A DNA stretch of 64,000 nt, from positions 62,001 through 126,000 of the forward strand of contig CBDETS010000002.1 of assembly GCA_965242975.1 (NCBI GenBank), in the 5' to 3' direction. The position numbers and the translations under genes were made by a program. Shown here one piece after another: positions 50,263 through 58,438 of the stretch. Position 1 is the first letter of the stretch. Each line of letters opens with the position of its first letter. Source of the DNA: JAPPHA01 sp965242975. Lineage in GTDB: Bacteria; Pseudomonadota; Alphaproteobacteria; Rhodobacterales; Rhodobacteraceae. The notes beneath the pieces were generated by a model. The model was not told where the DNA came from and did not search any database. It saw only the letters and a program-made list of their open reading frames with translations.

Positions 50263-51440
50263 TGAATTGCCCTGAGTGTTTTTGAGTGGGCGATTCAAAT
50301 TGTCACATGGCCGGATGGGTTTTGATCTGTCTGTCTCTGTGCATGTCAAACTTCGCAACCGTTTCGTTGACAGATGACGAGCGCGCCGCGCTTGAAATGC
50401 TCTGTCGTCGTCGCAAGGTTGAAGCCTTGGTCTGGAAGCGTGCGCGGGCTTTTATACTGCTGGATGCAGGTTATGACCCCAAGATTGTTTGCGAGATATT
50501 GGACATCGGGCCTTCAGTTCTGATGGAATGGCGTTTTGCCTATAAAGCTGACGGTCTCGCATTCTTTGGCCTGAAGGATTACAGCCCGCGCGAGGGGCAC
50601 CTGTCATTCCCTCAGGAAGAGGCGGTGAAAGAACATTTCAGCGAGCATCCGGCCCGCTGTGTCGATGAAATCCGCGCTTATATTCTGGCCGAGTTTGGTC
50701 AGAGCTACTGTCGTTCTGGTGCCTCAAAGCTGATGCGACGTTTGGGATTCGAGTACAAAAAGCCTCTCGCGCTTTCCGCGCAAGCCGATCCAGACCAGCA
50801 GCAGGCATTTATCGACTGGTACGAGGCGCTGATGACCGCCCTGTCGCCGGATGAGGCGGTTGTGTTTTCGGACGCCGTACACCCCGAATATCAGAGCCGC
50901 CCCGCGCATGGCTGGTTTCCCAAAGGGCAAAAGACCGCTGTGAAAACCACATCAGGTCGCAAGCGGCTCAACATTCAGGGGGCGCTCAATCTTGAAACCT
51001 TCCAGTTCACCTTCGTGGAGGGCGAGAAGATCAATGCCGAAACGACCCGGCAAATGCTGGAAAAGATCGAACAAAGCTACCCCACGAAGACCACAATTCA
51101 CGTTATCCTCGACAATGCGCGCTACCATCATGCAAAGATACTCACACCATGGCTGGAAAGCCCGGAGCGGCGCGTGAAATTGCACTTCTTGCCCTCATAC
51201 GCCCCACATCTCAACGCGATCGAACGACTTTGGGGCATCATGCACAAATGGGTCACGCACAATCAGCATTACCCCAGCTTTGCCGCGTTCACCGTCGCCA
51301 TATTCGAGTTCTTCCGAAAAACGCTGCCCGAAAACTGGACCAAATTCCGAGACACCGTTACCGACAATTTCCGCGTCGTAGCGACCCAAAACTACAAGGT
51401 GATCTGAGCAACAACATTCAGGTCAATTCGGTCGCGGGAG
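50263..51440 (+). mobile_element. IS630-family insertion sequence with TA target duplication
   Basis: Inverted repeats GACTGAATTGCCCTGA (from 50270) and, on the other strand, GACCGAATTGACCTGA (ending 51433) match at 21 of 25 positions. Outside them both ends extend to a TA dinucleotide (50261-50262 and 51441-51442), the hallmark of IS630/Tc1 insertion. It lies against an IS5-type fragment on the right. Confidence 0.82.
50343..51407 (+). CDS. IS630-family transposase
   Basis: This 354-residue single-frame transposase has an N-terminal HTH (LDAGYDPKIVCEILDIGPSV) and a DDE domain: first Asp in VVFSDAVHPEYQSRPAHGW, second in TIHVILDNARYHHAK, and the DDE Glu in LPSYAPHLNAIERLWGIMHK. These are the standard IS630 motifs. 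It appears complete. The start ATG at 50343 was chosen over the more upstream one since homologues begin near MSNFATVSL-type text. Confidence 0.88.
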   Translation: MSNFATVSLTDDERAALEMLCRRRKVEALVWKRARAFILLDAGYDPKIVCEILDIGPSVLMEWRFAYKADGLAFFGLKDYSPREGHLSFPQEEAVKEHFSEHPARCVDEIRAYILAEFGQSYCRSGASKLMRRLGFEYKKPLALSAQADPDQQQAFIDWYEALMTALSPDEAVVFSDAVHPEYQSRPAHGWFPKGQKTAVKTTSGRKRLNIQGALNLETFQFTFVEGEKINAETTRQMLEKIEQSYPTKTTIHVILDNARYHHAKILTPWLESPERRVKLHFLPSYAPHLNAIERLWGIMHKWVTHNQHYPSFAAFTVAIFEFFRKTLPENWTKFRDTVTDNFRVVATQNYKVI

Positions 51441-51442
51441 TA

Positions 51443-51694
51443 TATGACATTGAAAATCCTTTCAAATACACCGTCTTTGGCCCATCGTCGAAACCGTTTG
51501 AACTGGCTGTTCCACTTCCCAAATGCCTTGGGTGGATCTCGCCACGGCGAGCCGGTGCGGACACGCCAAAAGACGGCTTCCAGGAAAAGGCGATTGTTGC
51601 GGGCAGTGACACCCGGGTCTCCCGCCTTGCCGGGCAGAAGAGATGCAATCCTCTGCCAAAGATCATCAGAAATCACAAACCGACCTTCGTCCAT
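51443..51694 (-). pseudogene. IS5-family transposase N-terminal fragment
   Basis: These codons give the start of an IS5-type transposase (DUF4096-like): MDEGRFVISDDLWQRIASLL, then NNRLFLEAVFWRVRTGSPWRD and FGKWNSQFKRFRRWAKDGVF. The frame runs out at the right end of the IS630 element. The IS5 outer end (AGGGCCTGTTGACAATTGG on the minus strand) is near 51762, directly against the IS1380 fragment. Its 3' part is absent from the window. Confidence 0.78.
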
Positions 51695-51762
51695 TCAAAC
51701 CTCCATTTTTGGAGTTTGAATCAGTTCCCAGTCAAAATTGGAATCCCAATTGTCAACAGGCC

Positions 51763-51902
51763 CTAATTTGAGTGCCGGTTTTTTCAGCGTGGTGGCCGGT
51801 CCTGTCGAGCCGTTTTTGTTTGCTTGAGTTGGCGGGTTCGCGGTCATGCACAAGACGGCGGCGCTCGCAGTCGGTGGATGGTGGTGAGAATGGCGCGGAC
51901 CA
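51763..51902. repeat. IS1380-family end, copy 2 of the 140-base duplication
   Basis: This is the second copy of 47307-47447 in the same orientation, one base shorter. It is bounded by the IS5 fragment on the left and an IS3 fragment on the right. The two copies, 4.5 kb apart, could recombine and delete everything between. Confidence 0.85.
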
Positions 51903-51967
51903 AAGCCGATCGCTGTCCTGACGTAGGTGAAATCCGCCACCCACAGCCTGTTGGGTGCCGGTGTGCG
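51903..51967 (-). pseudogene. IS3-family orfB fragment, distal part
   Basis: On the minus strand the codons read RFRTPAPNRLWVADFTYVRT then AIGFG, the well-known start of the IS3 DDE integrase core (first catalytic Asp in VADFTYV). It continues, across the IS21 insertion, the orfB piece ending near 54489. It is cut at 51902 by the IS1380 fragment. Confidence 0.8.
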
Positions 51968-52107
51968 GAATCTGGTGACATCCGCCCACCGATTCTGAAA
52001 ACATCCGCCCGGGGATTCTGACGCATCCGCCCACCCCTTCTTGGGCTGCTGAGAGGTAATCTGAAGCTAGCTATTTTTCAGTTTGTTTTTGGACTGGAGA
52101 AAGCTCA

Positions 52108-53637
52108 ATGAAGAGATTGCCAATGGAGAAGACCCGAGAAGTTTTGCGTCTTGCGGCACAAGGCTTGTCTACCCGGAAAATTGCCAAGAGCCTTGGCATT
52201 GGGCGAACGACCTTGCGTGAGTATCTGGCCCGCGCCTCAGCTGCAGGTGTCAGCTGGCCATTGCCGAATGACTTGTCTGATAGCGCGCTTGAACGGCTGC
52301 TGTTTCCGCGTCCACCTCAGAACACGATCCAGCAGTCGAGCAAACCCGACTGGGCCTACGTGCATCAGGAGCTTCGCCGTCAGGGCGTGACGCTTGCTTT
52401 GCTTTGGGAAGAGTACCGGGAGGTCAATCCGGACGGGTATTGCTACAGTCATTTCTGCCAGGTTTATGCTCGGTGGAAGGGAAGGCTGTCCCCTGTGATG
52501 CGCCAGCATCATCCGGCCGGGGAGCGTCTGTTCGTGGATTACGCCGGTATGACGGTTGACGTGACCGATCCGGAGACTGGCAAGACCCGTGCGGCACAAG
52601 TGTTCATCGCGACCATGGGCGCGTCGAGCTATACCTATGTCGAGGCAACCTGGACTCAGAAACTGCCGGACTGGATCGCAAGCCACGTGCGCGCCTTCGC
52701 ATACTTTGGGGGTGTCACCGCGCAGGTGGTTCCCGACAACTTGAGATCGGCGGTCGCCAAGGCCTGTTTTTACGATCCCAAGATCAACCGCAGCTACGCG
52801 GATTTGATGGAGCATTACGACACGGTTGCCATCCCGGCGCGGGTGAAGAAACCGAAGGACAAGGCCAAGGTTGAAAGCGGGGTTTTGGTGGCTGAGCGCT
52901 GGATTCTGGCCAAGCTGCGCAACCGCCAGTTCTTCAGCCTTGAGGAATTGAATGCCGCGATCCGCCCGCTGCTGTTGCAACTCAATGAAAAAGTCACCCG
53001 TCATCTTGGGGCTAGCCGACGCCAGTTGTTCGAAACGCTGGATGTGCCAGCCCTGAAACCGCTGCCCGTCGAGCCCCATGTTTATTCCGAGTGGAGGAAG
53101 TGCCGTGCTGGGATCGATTATCATGTCGAGGTGAAGCGGCATTACTACTCGGTTCCGTATCAACTCGTGAAGAAAGAACTGTGGGTGCGCATAACGTCCC
53201 GCACGGTCGAGATTTTCTGCAAGGGCCAGCGCGTGGCCTCGCATAGACGCACTTCAGGCAATCGCAAGCACTCGACCGTGCGAGAGCACATGCCGTCCAA
53301 CCACCGGTTCCGTGAGGATTGGACGCCGCGCAACATCTACACCAAAGCGGCGCGGATCGGGCGCAATGTGGCCACCTATACCGAAGTGGTGATGCGTGGC
53401 CGCAAGCATCCCGAGCAGGGTTTTCGAACCTGCCTTGGCGTCCTCCGCCTGGCAGACAAATTCGGCAAGGACAGGCTGGACGCGGCCTGTGAACGGGCGC
53501 TGGAGATCAATGCGCTTTCCTATTCCTCGGTACAGTCGATCCTGAAGAACGGGCTTGACCGTCAAAACCGTCAACGCCAGCCGGAAGGTCCATCGATCAC
53601 TCACCCTAATATCCGCGGCTCTGAATACTTCCACTAA
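52108..53637 (+). CDS. istA: IS21 transposase IstA
   Basis: This 509-residue DDE transposase has an N-terminal HTH (LSTRKIAKSLGIGRTTLREYL) and a catalytic core beginning HHPAGERLFVDYAGMTVDVTD (first Asp), FGGVTAQVVPDNLRSAV (second Asp), and the Glu in KPKDKAKVESGVLVAERWI. The C-terminal Mu-transposase-like beta-barrel region follows (DYHVEVKRHYYSVPYQLVKK). It works with the ATPase IstB encoded 15 bases downstream. All motifs are present, so the element may be active. Confidence 0.92.
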   Translation: MKRLPMEKTREVLRLAAQGLSTRKIAKSLGIGRTTLREYLARASAAGVSWPLPNDLSDSALERLLFPRPPQNTIQQSSKPDWAYVHQELRRQGVTLALLWEEYREVNPDGYCYSHFCQVYARWKGRLSPVMRQHHPAGERLFVDYAGMTVDVTDPETGKTRAAQVFIATMGASSYTYVEATWTQKLPDWIASHVRAFAYFGGVTAQVVPDNLRSAVAKACFYDPKINRSYADLMEHYDTVAIPARVKKPKDKAKVESGVLVAERWILAKLRNRQFFSLEELNAAIRPLLLQLNEKVTRHLGASRRQLFETLDVPALKPLPVEPHVYSEWRKCRAGIDYHVEVKRHYYSVPYQLVKKELWVRITSRTVEIFCKGQRVASHRRTSGNRKHSTVREHMPSNHRFREDWTPRNIYTKAARIGRNVATYTEVVMRGRKHPEQGFRTCLGVLRLADKFGKDRLDAACERALEINALSYSSVQSILKNGLDRQNRQRQPEGPSITHPNIRGSEYFH

Positions 53638-53652
53638 CAACAAGGGGACACC

Positions 53653-54411
53653 ATGCTCAAACACCCAACACTCAATCGCCTGGAGGCGCTGCGCCTCGAT
53701 GGCATGGCCGAGGCCTTTATCGAGCTTGAAGCGCAAGACAGTTCGGCGGACCTGACCCACCCGGAATATCTCGGCCTCCTCGTCGACCGGGAAGAGGCCA
53801 GTCGCGAAACCAAGCGGTACCAAAACCGCTTGCGGACCGCAGGGCTGCGCCATGTCGGGGCCTGCCCGGAGGATGTTGACTACCGGGCGCGGCGCGGCCT
53901 CGACAAGGGTCTGTTCCAGCAATTGCTGACCGGCAAATGGATTACCGGCAAGCGCAACTTAATCATCACAGGGCCATGCGGCGTTGGCAAAACCTGGTTG
54001 GGATGCGCTTTGGCACAAGCCGCCTGCCGCTCCGGAACCACCGTTCTCTACAAGCGCCTGCCACGGCTCTTCGAAGAGCTGGAACTCGGTCATGGTGATG
54101 GGCGGTTTCCGCGCCTGTTCCGTCGCCTCACAAAGACCCAGTTACTGATCCTCGACGATTGGGGACCGGAGCAACTCACCACCACGCAACGGCGCGATCT
54201 GATGGAGATCGTCGAGGATCGATACGGCACCGCGTCAACAATGATTACCAGTCAACTGCCCCTGAAATCATGGCACGATGTGATCGGAGATCCGACCTTT
54301 GCCGACGCGATACTCGACCGCATCGTTCACAATGCCTACCGGCTCGAACTCGAGGGAGAATCCATGCGAAAAACCACAGCAAATATGAGTGACCAAGAAG
54401 CCCGAAAGTGA
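53653..54411 (+). CDS. istB: IS21 helper ATPase IstB
   Basis: This 252-residue AAA+ ATPase related to DnaC has an N-terminal domain (HPTLNRLEALRLDGMAEAFIE), Walker A LIITGPCGVGKTWLGCALA, Walker B QLLILDDWGPEQLT, sensor region MITSQLPLKSWHD and the end DRIVHNAYRLELEGESMRK. It regulates target choice and oligomer assembly of IstA. The length is usual for the family. Confidence 0.93.
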   Translation: MLKHPTLNRLEALRLDGMAEAFIELEAQDSSADLTHPEYLGLLVDREEASRETKRYQNRLRTAGLRHVGACPEDVDYRARRGLDKGLFQQLLTGKWITGKRNLIITGPCGVGKTWLGCALAQAACRSGTTVLYKRLPRLFEELELGHGDGRFPRLFRRLTKTQLLILDDWGPEQLTTTQRRDLMEIVEDRYGTASTMITSQLPLKSWHDVIGDPTFADAILDRIVHNAYRLELEGESMRKTTANMSDQEARK

Positions 54412-54485
54412 TAACAAAACCCAAACGCCTCACAGCACACCAAAGGGGTGGGCGGATGCGTCAGAATCGGTGGGCGGATGCGCCA

Positions 54486-54877
54486 GAATGCGCAGCCGGT
54501 GCTTTGAACTCACGGTTCACCTTGTCTTCCGGGCATGGCAGCGCAGGATTACCCTTTGTGGTCTTAACCTTTCCACGCGTAATACCCTGTATTCCCATGG
54601 CTTTCATGAGACGCACAACAGTGCAACGTGCAACTTTAATGCCTTCTTCAACCAGGTCATGCCAGATCTTCACTGCCCCATAGCGTCGACCGCTCTCCTG
54701 CCAGTAATGCTCAATCCGGCTGCATAGAAAAACGTCATGCTTGCTGCGCTGGGATGCTTTCTCAGGATCCGCTTCTATCGCTTTGCAACGGTAATAGGTG
54801 GAGGGCGCGATCGGCAAAGCCTTGCAGATCGCCTCGACGCCGAGGGCTTCTCGATGCTTATCAATGAACATGATCAT
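54486..54877 (-). pseudogene. IS3-family orfB, N-terminal part, interrupted by IS21
   Basis: The frame begins MIMFIDKHREALGVEAICKA and includes the HTH_21-type region (APSTYYRCKAIEADPEK, SGRRYGAVKIWHDLVEEG, RCTVVRLMKAMGIQGI) up to EDKVNREFKAP, where the IS21 sequence takes over. The integrase core is on the other side of the IS21. It overlaps orfA by four bases, as usual for IS3-type programmed frameshifting. Confidence 0.85.
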
Positions 54878-55206
54878 TTCTTCCGTAGGCGGTCGAGGTC
54901 CGCCGCAGCGAAAAAAGCCGAGGCTTTACGTAAAATGTCATTGGCCTGACGCAGCTCTTTAACCTCACGCTTCAGGGCCTTCAGTTCGGCACGCTCCGAT
55001 TGGCTCAAACCTTCACGCTTTCCATTCTCTATGTCATCTTTCTTGATCCAATCCCGCAACGTCTCAGGGCTGCAGCCGATCTTCGAAGATATCGACCTCA
55101 GACATTCAGCGCGCGTCTTGTAATTCGTTTCATTCTCAAGCACGAGGCGAACCGCACGGGCTCGTACTTCGTCGGAAAAACGATTCCCAGGATTTCCTTT
55201 GACCAT
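54874..55206 (-). CDS. IS3-family orfA (transposase HTH subunit)
   Basis: This 110-residue protein starts MVKGNPGNRFSDEVRARAVR, has a Tnp_1/HTH_29 region (SSKIGCSPETLRDWIKKDD) and a leucine-zipper coiled coil (ELKALKREVKELRQANDILRK). Since orfB is split, it can no longer make the OrfAB transposase, but OrfA itself is intact and could act as a regulator. Confidence 0.87.
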   Translation of the reverse strand: MVKGNPGNRFSDEVRARAVRLVLENETNYKTRAECLRSISSKIGCSPETLRDWIKKDDIENGKREGLSQSERAELKALKREVKELRQANDILRKASAFFAAADLDRLRKK

Positions 55207-55312
55207 GGCTTATCTTCCAAGCTTTTACCTCTCCGATAAACCCGGTGCGGTTCAGGTTGCCGGGAACGATTGTGATCGGCAAGCGCGGCGGCCAAGCCTG
55301 CCCTTTGTGCCA

Positions 55313-56074
55313 TCAATGCTGCAGCACCTGATGCAGGAATGCACGGGTACGGTCGCTTTTGGGATTCTCGAAGAAACTGGTTGGATCGCCGTCCTCTACC
55401 ATCTGTCCCTTGTCCATAAAGATCACACGGTCAGCGACCTTGCGCGCAAAGCCCATCTCATGCGTGACGCACAGCATGGTCATACCCTCGTTGGCCAGTT
55501 CTTCAATCGTGTCCAGAACCTCAGCGATCATTTCAGGGTCCAACGCCGAAGTAGGTTCGTCGAACAGCATGATGCGCGGCTGCATGCATAGCGCGCGGGC
55601 GATTGCGACGCGCTGCTGTTGACCACCCGACAACTCGCTGGGATATTTGTCGGCTTTGTCGGGAATGTGCACCTTTTCCAGATAACGCCGTGCGGTGGCC
55701 TCGGCCTCGGCGCGGGGGGTGCCGCGCACGGACATGGGCGCAAGCACGCAGTTCTCCAGAACCGATAAATGCGGGAAAAGGTTGAACTGCTGGAAACACA
55801 TGCCAACCTCAGACCGGATCTGCTCGATGTTCTTGAGGTCCTCGGTCAGTTCGACCCCATCGACAATAATGTCGCCCTGCTGATGCACTTCCAACCGGTT
55901 GATGCAGCGGATGAAGGTGGACTTTCCCGATCCCGATGGTCCGCAGATGACGATCTTTTCGCCCGCATGGACCGTCAAGTTGATATCAGTCAGGACCTGG
56001 AAACTTCCATACCATTTGCTCATGTTGCGAACTTCGATAATGGTTTCGCGTTCGGGTGTGGGTTGAGTGGCCAA
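55313..56074 (-). CDS. Polar amino-acid ABC transporter ATP-binding protein
   Basis: This 253-residue ATPase has Walker A CGPSGSGKSTFIRC, Q-loop MCFQQFNLFPHLSVLEN, signature LSGGQQQRVAIARALC, Walker B IMLFDEPTSALDPEM and H-loop MLCVTHEMGFAR. The sequence is typical of GlnQ/HisP-like importers for polar amino acids. I place the start at a TTG (56074) behind CAGGAG, 29 bases after the preceding permease; a longer in-frame start upstream would overlap that permease. It is the last gene of the operon that begins with the ureohydrolase. Confidence 0.9.
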   Translation of the reverse strand: MATQPTPERETIIEVRNMSKWYGSFQVLTDINLTVHAGEKIVICGPSGSGKSTFIRCINRLEVHQQGDIIVDGVELTEDLKNIEQIRSEVGMCFQQFNLFPHLSVLENCVLAPMSVRGTPRAEAEATARRYLEKVHIPDKADKYPSELSGGQQQRVAIARALCMQPRIMLFDEPTSALDPEMIAEVLDTIEELANEGMTMLCVTHEMGFARKVADRVIFMDKGQMVEDGDPTSFFENPKSDRTRAFLHQVLQH

Positions 56075-56103
56075 GAATACGGTCTCCTGAACGGAAAGTG
56101 GGA

Positions 56104-56784
56104 TTAACGCAACGACACGAGGCTGTCGGTGTCCTGCGCACCAACGCTGGTCTGCAGCATCTGTGCCAGTTTCAGAAACAGTGTAGAGATACCCCAATAG
56201 ATCAAAGCGATGGTCGCAAAGGTTTCAACCGGGGTGAATGTACGCCCGTTGATGTCACTGGCGGCATAGGTCAACTCTGCTACGGTGATCATCGACAGCA
56301 ATGAGCTTTCCTTGATCATGGTCAGCGCAATGTTGGTGCCGGGCGGAAACACATAGCGGTATAGCTGCGGAAGAATGACGCTGCGCATGTAAAAGCCGTA
56401 TTTCAAACCCAATGCCTTGCAGGCATCAAACTGCTCTTTGGGCACGGATTCCACACCGCCGCGAAAGATCTCGGCAAAATAGGCCCCGCCATAGATCGAC
56501 AGACAAATCAGGCCGGTGGTGAGACCCGACAGGCGGACCCCATAAAACGGCAATGCGTAGAAGATCATGAAGATCAGAATCAGCAGCGGGATGTTGCGGA
56601 TCACCTCAATGTAACTGATTGCAGCCCATCGCAAGGCGCGCTTCTCGGATATGCGCGCCAGACATACGAAAATCCCGAGCAGGATGCCCGCTGGAATTGA
56701 CACGGCCGCAATCAGCAATGTGTTGCCCAGCCCGCGCAGCAGGATGTCACTGTTATCTAGGATGGCCTGATAGTCAAAGTTCAT
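56104..56784 (-). CDS. Amino-acid ABC transporter permease (second)
   Basis: This is a 226-residue HisM/GlnP-type permease with five predicted membrane segments (LLIAAVSIPAGILLGIFVCLA, IPLLILIFMIFYALPFYGV, LTTGLICLSIYGGAYFAEI). The EAA-type coupling loop reads SVPKEQFDACKALGLKYGF. It partners the preceding permease and the ATPase. It starts nine bases after the first permease gene, implying coupled translation. Confidence 0.88.
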   Translation of the reverse strand: MNFDYQAILDNSDILLRGLGNTLLIAAVSIPAGILLGIFVCLARISEKRALRWAAISYIEVIRNIPLLILIFMIFYALPFYGVRLSGLTTGLICLSIYGGAYFAEIFRGGVESVPKEQFDACKALGLKYGFYMRSVILPQLYRYVFPPGTNIALTMIKESSLLSMITVAELTYAASDINGRTFTPVETFATIALIYWGISTLFLKLAQMLQTSVGAQDTDSLVSLR

Positions 56785-56793
56785 GTCAGGCTC

Positions 56794-57456
56794 CTAAAGG
56801 CGGTATTTCAGCGAGCGACGCTGCAACATTTCGCCCAGTTGGCTGATGGAGAAACAGATGACAAAATAGATAACCGCCGCGATACCCAGAACCTCAACCG
56901 GACGGAAGGTCTCGTTATACAGCATCTGCGAGGCGCGAGTCAGTTCGACCAGCGTGATGGTCGACAGAAGCGGGGTCAACTTGATGACCATTGTGAATTC
57001 ATTGACCAAAAGCGGAATGACCGAGTTGTAGACCTGTGGCAGGATGACCTTGAACCAGATCTTGCGCCTGTTCAGTCCCAGCGCCTCGGCGGCCTCCCAC
57101 TGACCGGCAGGAATACGGCTGAGGCCACCACGCAGGATTTCTGCGACATAGGCGCCGCTGTTGAAGCCAACGGCCATGATCCCGGCCGTGAAGGGCCCGA
57201 TATTGATACCGGTCATCGGGGCCAGCGCATAGTAGAAGATCAGAATCTGCACTAGCGCGGGCGTGCCGCGGATGAAGCTGCCGTATATGCGAACAAAGAC
57301 CCTGAGCGGCCAGAACCGGCTGTTGCGCATCAGCAGCAGGCCAGTGCCGACCAGAAGCCCGACACCGCAGGCGATCACGCCGACAAAGATTGTATACAGT
57401 GCGCCCCAAAATAAGGGCCCGGTTTTAGGCAGGATTTCAATTAGTTGAAAGTCCAT
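56794..57456 (-). CDS. Amino-acid ABC transporter permease (first)
   Basis: This is a 220-residue permease of the same family: ALYTIFVGVIACGVGLLVGT, IRGTPALVQILIFYYALAPM and the coupling loop RIPAGQWEAAEALGLNRRK. With its neighbour it forms the heterodimeric membrane channel of an importer for polar, probably guanidino-containing or basic, amino acids. It follows the substrate-binding protein gene; a stable hairpin lies in the 97-base gap between them. Confidence 0.88.
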   Translation of the reverse strand: MDFQLIEILPKTGPLFWGALYTIFVGVIACGVGLLVGTGLLLMRNSRFWPLRVFVRIYGSFIRGTPALVQILIFYYALAPMTGINIGPFTAGIMAVGFNSGAYVAEILRGGLSRIPAGQWEAAEALGLNRRKIWFKVILPQVYNSVIPLLVNEFTMVIKLTPLLSTITLVELTRASQMLYNETFRPVEVLGIAAVIYFVICFSISQLGEMLQRRSLKYRL

Positions 57457-57499
57457 GATTCAGATATTCCGCGTGGCAGGATTGGTAGGCCTGAGGTCA

Positions 57500-57530
57500 G
57501 GGGTGACGGTCGGAACCCGACCAACACCCC
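57500..57530. repeat. Stable hairpin between the binding-protein and permease genes
   Basis: The nested stems GGGGTG/CACCCC and GGTCGG/CCGACC (57500-57530) form a long hairpin; a T-run follows only on the plus strand. On the operon mRNA it would protect the binding-protein message and lower downstream expression, a common device in ABC operons. Confidence 0.65.
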
Positions 57531-57553
57531 TTTTTGCGCTTTCGTTGCAGGCC

Positions 57554-58396
57554 TTACAGCGCGCCTTCGGGCAAATAGTCCTCTGGCAGCTCCATTTCAA
57601 AGCCAAACCATTTCATCTGCAACTCGTCCAGCTTGCCGCTGTCGTCCAACTTGATCAGCGCCTCGTTCACGCGGTCACGCAGGTCCGCTCCATCGGGGTG
57701 TGCAACCCAGGCAAACAGAGTGCCGCTGCCGATATTGACGAATTGTGCAAAGGTATCGGGGCGCTGTTTCTGCATCGTTGCCAATGAGAAGGACGGGATG
57801 GTGCCGATGTCGATCTGACCACTGGCCAGCGCCAGACGCATGTCATCGGTGGATTTGAAGCCTCGAATCTCGGCAAAGCTGTCTTTACCTTCGGCCTTCA
57901 ACTTTTCCCCCAGCGCCTCAACCTCTTGCGCCTGGGAAGAACCCAGTTCAACACCCACAATCTTGCCACCGACATTGTCGAGGCTTGCCAGATCGTCATC
58001 GCCATGCCGCTTGATCAGCATAGTTTCGGCCACCGCCAGCGGGCGGGTAAAGGCGTATTTCTCGACCCGGTCAGGTTTGATCGCTACAGAAGTCGCGACC
58101 ATGTCGTATTTCTTGGCCAGAACACCGGCCAAAATGCCATCCCAAGGCAACTGCAGCTGGTTCAGCTCGACACCCATATCGGCCACGACCAAGTCCAGCA
58201 CGTCCTTGCCGTAGCCGACAACCTTGCCGTCCTCCAGAAACTCCATCGGTGGATAGGCCACCTCGGTTGCAACTGTAATCGTACCTTCGGAGTTGATCGA
58301 TTCCAGCACCGATTGGGCACTGGCAGCAGTGGTCAGGCCAACGGCAGCGATAGCGGCGATTAGCCCGGAAACCATGATTTGAAGATTGAATGTCAT
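57554..58396 (-). CDS. ABC transporter substrate-binding protein, family 3
   Basis: This 280-residue periplasmic protein has a signal peptide (LIAAIAAVGLTTAASAQS). The SBP_bac_3 fold is visible: GTITVATEVAYPPMEFLEDG, VVGYGKDVLDLVVADMGV, KYDMVATSVAIKPDRVEKYAF, VGVELGSSQAQEVEALGEKL and IDIGTIPSFSLATMQKQ. It binds the substrate and delivers it to the two permeases. ATG 58396 follows GAGGAACAC. It lies 42 bases after the ureohydrolase gene, so uptake and hydrolysis are co-transcribed; the substrate may be a guanidino acid or agmatine. The substrate is inferred from context. Confidence 0.9.
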   Translation of the reverse strand: MTFNLQIMVSGLIAAIAAVGLTTAASAQSVLESINSEGTITVATEVAYPPMEFLEDGKVVGYGKDVLDLVVADMGVELNQLQLPWDGILAGVLAKKYDMVATSVAIKPDRVEKYAFTRPLAVAETMLIKRHGDDDLASLDNVGGKIVGVELGSSQAQEVEALGEKLKAEGKDSFAEIRGFKSTDDMRLALASGQIDIGTIPSFSLATMQKQRPDTFAQFVNIGSGTLFAWVAHPDGADLRDRVNEALIKLDDSGKLDELQMKWFGFEMELPEDYLPEGAL

Positions 58397-58438
58397 GTGT
58401 TCCTCCCTCATGACGGTATTCTTGCAGATTGGTCCGTC

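Larger units (their letters stand above)
51972..54485 (+). mobile_element. IS21-family insertion sequence inside IS3 orfB
   Basis: It contains istA and istB. The ends carry repeated CATCCGCCCACC blocks in inverted orientation: left TGACATCCGCCCACCGATTC, right (minus strand) TGGCGCATCCGCCCACC. GAAT flanks both sides (51968-51971 and 54486-54489), fitting a 4-base target duplication, and removing the IS brings the two pieces of IS3 orfB together. Confidence 0.8.
51903..55254 (-). mobile_element. IS3-family element split by IS21 and truncated at its 3' end
   Basis: orfA (54874-55206) and the 5' part of orfB (54486-54877) lie to the right of the IS21 element; the orfB continuation lies to its left (51903-51967). 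The right terminus TGAACCGCACCGGG (minus strand, ending 55254) is visible. The left terminus is lost at the IS1380 fragment. Confidence 0.75.
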
